NCBI GenBank assembly: GCA_947593515.1
Contig: CANQDQ010000004.1
Location: forward strand, 1-64,000
DNA length: 64,000 bases
Direction: 5' to 3'
Source: an uncultured Bacteroidales bacterium
GTDB taxonomy: Bacteria; Bacteroidota; Bacteroidia; Bacteroidales; UBA11471
Positions 61,674 through 64,000 of this stretch are shown in pieces. The position numbers and the translations under genes are program-made. The notes below the pieces were generated by a model that saw nothing but the letters and a program-made list of their open reading frames with translations, was not told the DNA's origin and did no database searches. The number at the start of each line of letters is the position of its first letter. Within the stretch, counting starts at the first letter, position 1.

Positions 61674-61887
61674 TTTTCTCCGGACGACGCTCTTCGTCGC
61701 TTTCTTTCCCGTCCGTTCGGCTTTCGGGTTCTGCATCTTCGTCGCGACCGTTCAAGCCGTCTTTGAAGCTGCGCACGCCTTTGCCTACGCCCTTCATCAG
61801 TTCGGGAATTTTCTTTCCGCCGAAAAGCAGCAACACCAGTGCGGCGATGAATATGATTTCGGTGCCGCCTATCATGCAGAGTATCAT
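61657..61887 (-). CDS. tatA: Twin-arginine translocase subunit TatA/TatB-like
   Basis: 76 residues: one membrane segment ([20 protein letters not shown]) with the classic FGGKKIPEL hinge, then an amphipathic helix ([17 protein letters not shown]) and an acidic tail. It pairs with TatC; no separate TatB is present, as in other Bacteroidetes. It begins 4 bp inside the end of the upstream modification-protein gene, so translation is coupled to that RiPP gene. Confidence 0.93.
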   Translation of the reverse strand: MILCMIGGTEIIFIAALVLLLFGGKKIPELMKGVGKGVRSFKDGLNGRDEDAEPESRTDGKESDEERRPEKNEKAE

Positions 61888-62153
61888 GACTCAACCAGAA
61901 AAATTTCGCACGTGTTGAAGTCTATTTCCCAATTGCCGTTTTCGGCGCTTTCCCACCGGTACTTGGCAGCCATGTCGTCCCACCATTTTTGGAATTTCGT
62001 ACCTGTTGCGCCCATATCGGCAACCACCCGCTCGTAGAGGGAGTCATCGTTTTTGATGATTTTGGCGAGTTCCGTCAATCCGTTGCGCCGCTCAAACAGC
62101 GATTGTATGGCATTGCGTTCTTCCTCTGTTACTTTTCCTACAAGTTTTTTCAT
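61884..62153 (-). CDS. CXXX-repeat peptide modification system small protein
   Basis: 89 residues from the ATG at 62153 ([20 protein letters not shown]); an ATG at 62165 would add four residues and overlap the previous stop. The rest reads [20 protein letters not shown] and [20 protein letters not shown]. This matches the small helper of the CXXX-repeat RiPP systems of Bacteroidetes. It is soluble, acidic, and presumably binds the precursor or the maturases. It lies between the CXXX maturase and tatA, overlapping the latter by 4 bp. Confidence 0.78.
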   Translation of the reverse strand: MKKLVGKVTEEERNAIQSLFERRNGLTELAKIIKNDDSLYERVVADMGATGTKFQKWWDDMAAKYRWESAENGNWEIDFNTCEIFLVES

Positions 62154-62158
62154 ATCGT

Positions 62159-63112
62159 TTACCATTTGTCGTGATTATCGAAAGGGTCTAAATAGTCTGT
62201 TTCGGGAATATCTGTTTCCGGCATGAATTGTCCTACCTTGCGGATATTGCCGAGCAGCCGGCGGCTTTCGTTGCGTTCCAAGTGTGCTGTGACGCACTGT
62301 TCGTGCGACGGCGTATTCACTTCGAGCGTCGTTTTGCGGTTCAGCCACACGCAGCGTTTGCACTGGTAAGCGTCGCAGTGACGACAGATTGGAGCGTATG
62401 CGAGTTTGTAGAGTTGCGGATTTTTTATGTCCGTGCCGTCGGTCGGCGAGCCGATGCTGTATGCCTGTTCGTAATAGAACGCGGGACACACATAGACGCG
62501 ACCGTCCGGTGCCAGCGTTATCACCTCGTCGCCGGCGTTGCAGTTGTTCATCGCTTCCAACATCATGCGGTCGGTAAGTACATTCAACTGCGGTGCCTGT
62601 CCGTCGATGTAGCGTTTTTCGATGCTTTCGGAAAGAGAGGCTAAGGCACGTTTGTATTTCTCGAAATCCGTTTCCGTAAACGTTTCTACATCGGTGATGA
62701 CCACATTCAACCGTCCGGCTTTGCCGAGCAGCGTTTTCAGCGTGTCGCACCGCTCGAACAGTTCCGCTTTCGGAGTGCGGAGTACATAGGCTTTTTCGCT
62801 ATTCCACGCAAAGTTCTCCATATCGTCCCAGCCGTTGAATACCACGATGTCGGCTGCCTTTTTCAGGTCGGAGCTTTCGCAGTGCGACGAAACGATTTTC
62901 ACGTGGTCGATGCTTTCGACAATCGTTTCGTATTCTGCCGGCAGCGCATAGTCGGGATATACGAATTGAACGTTCAGATTCTCTTTCATGGCAAACAGTA
63001 TGCCGTTGCGTAGCGTTTCGGGTGCAATCGGACGTTTCTCGGTTTTCGATACCGCGTAATGGCAAAACGAAGTTGCCGTGTCGTCCAATAGTATGACAAG
63101 GTATTTCAACAT
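62159..63112 (-). CDS. CXXX-repeat peptide maturase
   Basis: 317 residues, no signal peptide. N-terminal MLKYLVILLDDTATSFCHY and IVESIDHVKIVSSHCES; C-terminal SPASM-like cysteines in VYVCPAFYYEQ, ICRHCDAYQCKRCVWLN. This is the family known as CXXX repeat peptide maturase, which has degenerate radical-SAM character (no CxxxCxxC) and always accompanies a true radical-SAM maturase. It starts 4 bp after that gene and precedes the small helper gene. Together they should modify a ribosomal peptide with repeated Cys-x-x-x units; the precursor gene is not within the window. Confidence 0.8.
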   Translation of the reverse strand: MLKYLVILLDDTATSFCHYAVSKTEKRPIAPETLRNGILFAMKENLNVQFVYPDYALPAEYETIVESIDHVKIVSSHCESSDLKKAADIVVFNGWDDMENFAWNSEKAYVLRTPKAELFERCDTLKTLLGKAGRLNVVITDVETFTETDFEKYKRALASLSESIEKRYIDGQAPQLNVLTDRMMLEAMNNCNAGDEVITLAPDGRVYVCPAFYYEQAYSIGSPTDGTDIKNPQLYKLAYAPICRHCDAYQCKRCVWLNRKTTLEVNTPSHEQCVTAHLERNESRRLLGNIRKVGQFMPETDIPETDYLDPFDNHDKW

Positions 63113-63116
63113 GGCT

Positions 63117-64000
63117 TTAACAGGTCGGATTAACGGGGTTTTCGGGTTTCTTTTCGCCGGTAAGCTCTAACTTGCGATAGAGCTTGTTCCAATAGTAATT
63201 GTTGGCACGCACGCGGGCTTTGTGCATTTTGCAAATGGCAGTCGCCCGTTGGTAAATGGTGGGCGTGTCGGCAGCGTCGTAATTCTCGCCCTGACACCAT
63301 GCACACCCGCTTGCCACTTCGCAGTCGATGCACTCCTGCGGCGACTGCGTGCAGCGGTCGAGTGTCAGGAAAGGACGCAATTTGTTTTTGTCGATACCGT
63401 CTCGAACGTTGCCGATAATCCACGCTTTTTTCTCGCGCAGCGAATATTGGGCAAACCGTGTGCAGGGGTAAAAATTGCCTGCCGCATCGACCGACAGCAT
63501 ACGACCCGCTCCGCACCAGTTTCCGTTGTCCCGCACTTTGTCCATCGGCTTGCCGATGTGTTCGGAGAAGAACGAACAGGCGTAGTCTTGGTAATAATCG
63601 TTGTCGATAATGGCGTCGGCAAGCTGCATCAACTGTTCTTCAAACAGCCGGTCGTCGCCCTCGTGCCAGACATTTTCAAACACACAGTTGATATTCACCT
63701 CGTGTATTCCCAATGAATAGAGGTGCAGCACGCTTTCCTTGATATAGGGAATGTCGGCACTGCTTATCGTTACTTTCGTGCCGCCGTCGGGAAACTGTTG
63801 CAGCCACAGGGGAATGTTGCGCACCACATCGTCGTATGAACCTTTTTCCGGGCTGACACTTTTCCATACACGGTTCAGGTCGTGTTTGCGCTTCGTGCCG
63901 TCTATGGTAATGCCTATCGACAAGTGGGTACGATTTTTTGCGATAAAGGCTTGCACTTTTTCCGAATCGTAATTGATTCCGTTGGTCGAGAAACTAAACC
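63117..64000 (-). CDS. Radical-SAM RiPP maturase (partial; C-terminal part)
   Basis: The frame is open to the window edge, so the N-terminal part, which would hold the CxxxCxxC cluster, is missing. The visible 294 residues start FSFSTNGINYDSEKVQAF and contain SIGITIDGTKRKHD (barrel strand with the usual DG), then a SPASM domain: NWCGAGRMLSVDAAGNFYPC and CTQSPQECIDCEVASGCAWC (with a late Cys in ICKMHKA) give ligands for auxiliary [4Fe-4S] clusters. It fits the CXXX-repeat target family of radical-SAM peptide maturases. First visible gene of the operon that ends in tatC. Confidence 0.82.
   Translation of the reverse strand, partial: FSFSTNGINYDSEKVQAFIAKNRTHLSIGITIDGTKRKHDLNRVWKSVSPEKGSYDDVVRNIPLWLQQFPDGGTKVTISSADIPYIKESVLHLYSLGIHEVNINCVFENVWHEGDDRLFEEQLMQLADAIIDNDYYQDYACSFFSEHIGKPMDKVRDNGNWCGAGRMLSVDAAGNFYPCTRFAQYSLREKKAWIIGNVRDGIDKNKLRPFLTLDRCTQSPQECIDCEVASGCAWCQGENYDAADTPTIYQRATAICKMHKARVRANNYYWNKLYRKLELTGEKKPENPVNPTC

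Overview
The window looks like a chromosomal piece of a moderately GC-rich member of the Bacteroidales (Bacteroidota). The evidence is two SusC/SusD nutrient-uptake loci, Mfa1-type fimbrillins, DUF4295 behind rpmB-rpmG, a TamL-like lipoprotein, a tmRNA tag of the GENNYALAA type, and many promoters with the Bacteroidetes -7 box TAnnTTTG (several with a TTTG/TTG -33 box 19-20 bp upstream). I cannot name the genus with confidence. No rRNA, tRNA, CRISPR array or intact insertion sequence was seen.

Layout. 0.1-8.5 kb (minus): SusC-SusD operon followed by a fasciclin-like lipoprotein, a small lipoprotein, a thioredoxin-like protein and a TIG lipoprotein. 8.5-9.6 kb: long intergenic region with a ~310-bp segment bounded by 31-bp inverted repeats; it carries a good promoter that now points left, away from the fimbrial operon at 9.6-14.3 kb (OmpA/DUF3575 protein, DUF5119 lipoprotein, two fimbrillins). 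14.3-17.8 kb: tyrosine-recombinase relic and two ATPase genes with nuclease-like C-termini, each with its own repeat set upstream, plus small relics. 18.1-24.8 kb: DUF2461 gene, pstSCAB, a DUF1848 relic and a BspA-type leucine-rich-repeat protein. 25-30 kb: rpmB-rpmG-DUF4295, three small envelope or hypothetical proteins, and the rsfS-ftsH-cdsA operon. 30.1-36.1 kb: a second SusC/SusD operon led by a TlpA-like gene broken by a C7 tract; its base composition looks more AT-rich than its surroundings. 36.6-43.7 kb: small membrane protein and OmpH, pepD, YhhQ transporter, UPF0597/cysteine desulfidase-like gene, TamL. 43.9-50.1 kb: branched-chain amino-acid operon (ilvD-ilvB-ilvN-thioesterase-ilvC) behind a leader peptide and a complete-looking transcription attenuator. 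50.2-51.6 kb: GH140-like hydrolase. 51.7-52.1 kb: tmRNA. 52.14-57.39 kb: an islet flanked by 21-bp direct repeats, the first in the tmRNA terminator, holding a TonB receptor, a beta-helix lipoprotein and a purple-acid-phosphatase-like enzyme behind three 11-bp direct repeats that resemble a Pho box. 57.4-60.7 kb: WYL regulator and GIY-YIG-like protein, exonuclease, AraC regulator. 60.8-64 kb (minus, running off the edge): a CXXX-repeat-peptide RiPP maturation operon translationally linked to tatA-tatC.

The strongest candidates for new biology are the invertible promoter between a SusC/SusD operon and a fimbrial operon, the RiPP-maturase/Tat operon, the ilv attenuator, and the phosphate islet beside ssrA.
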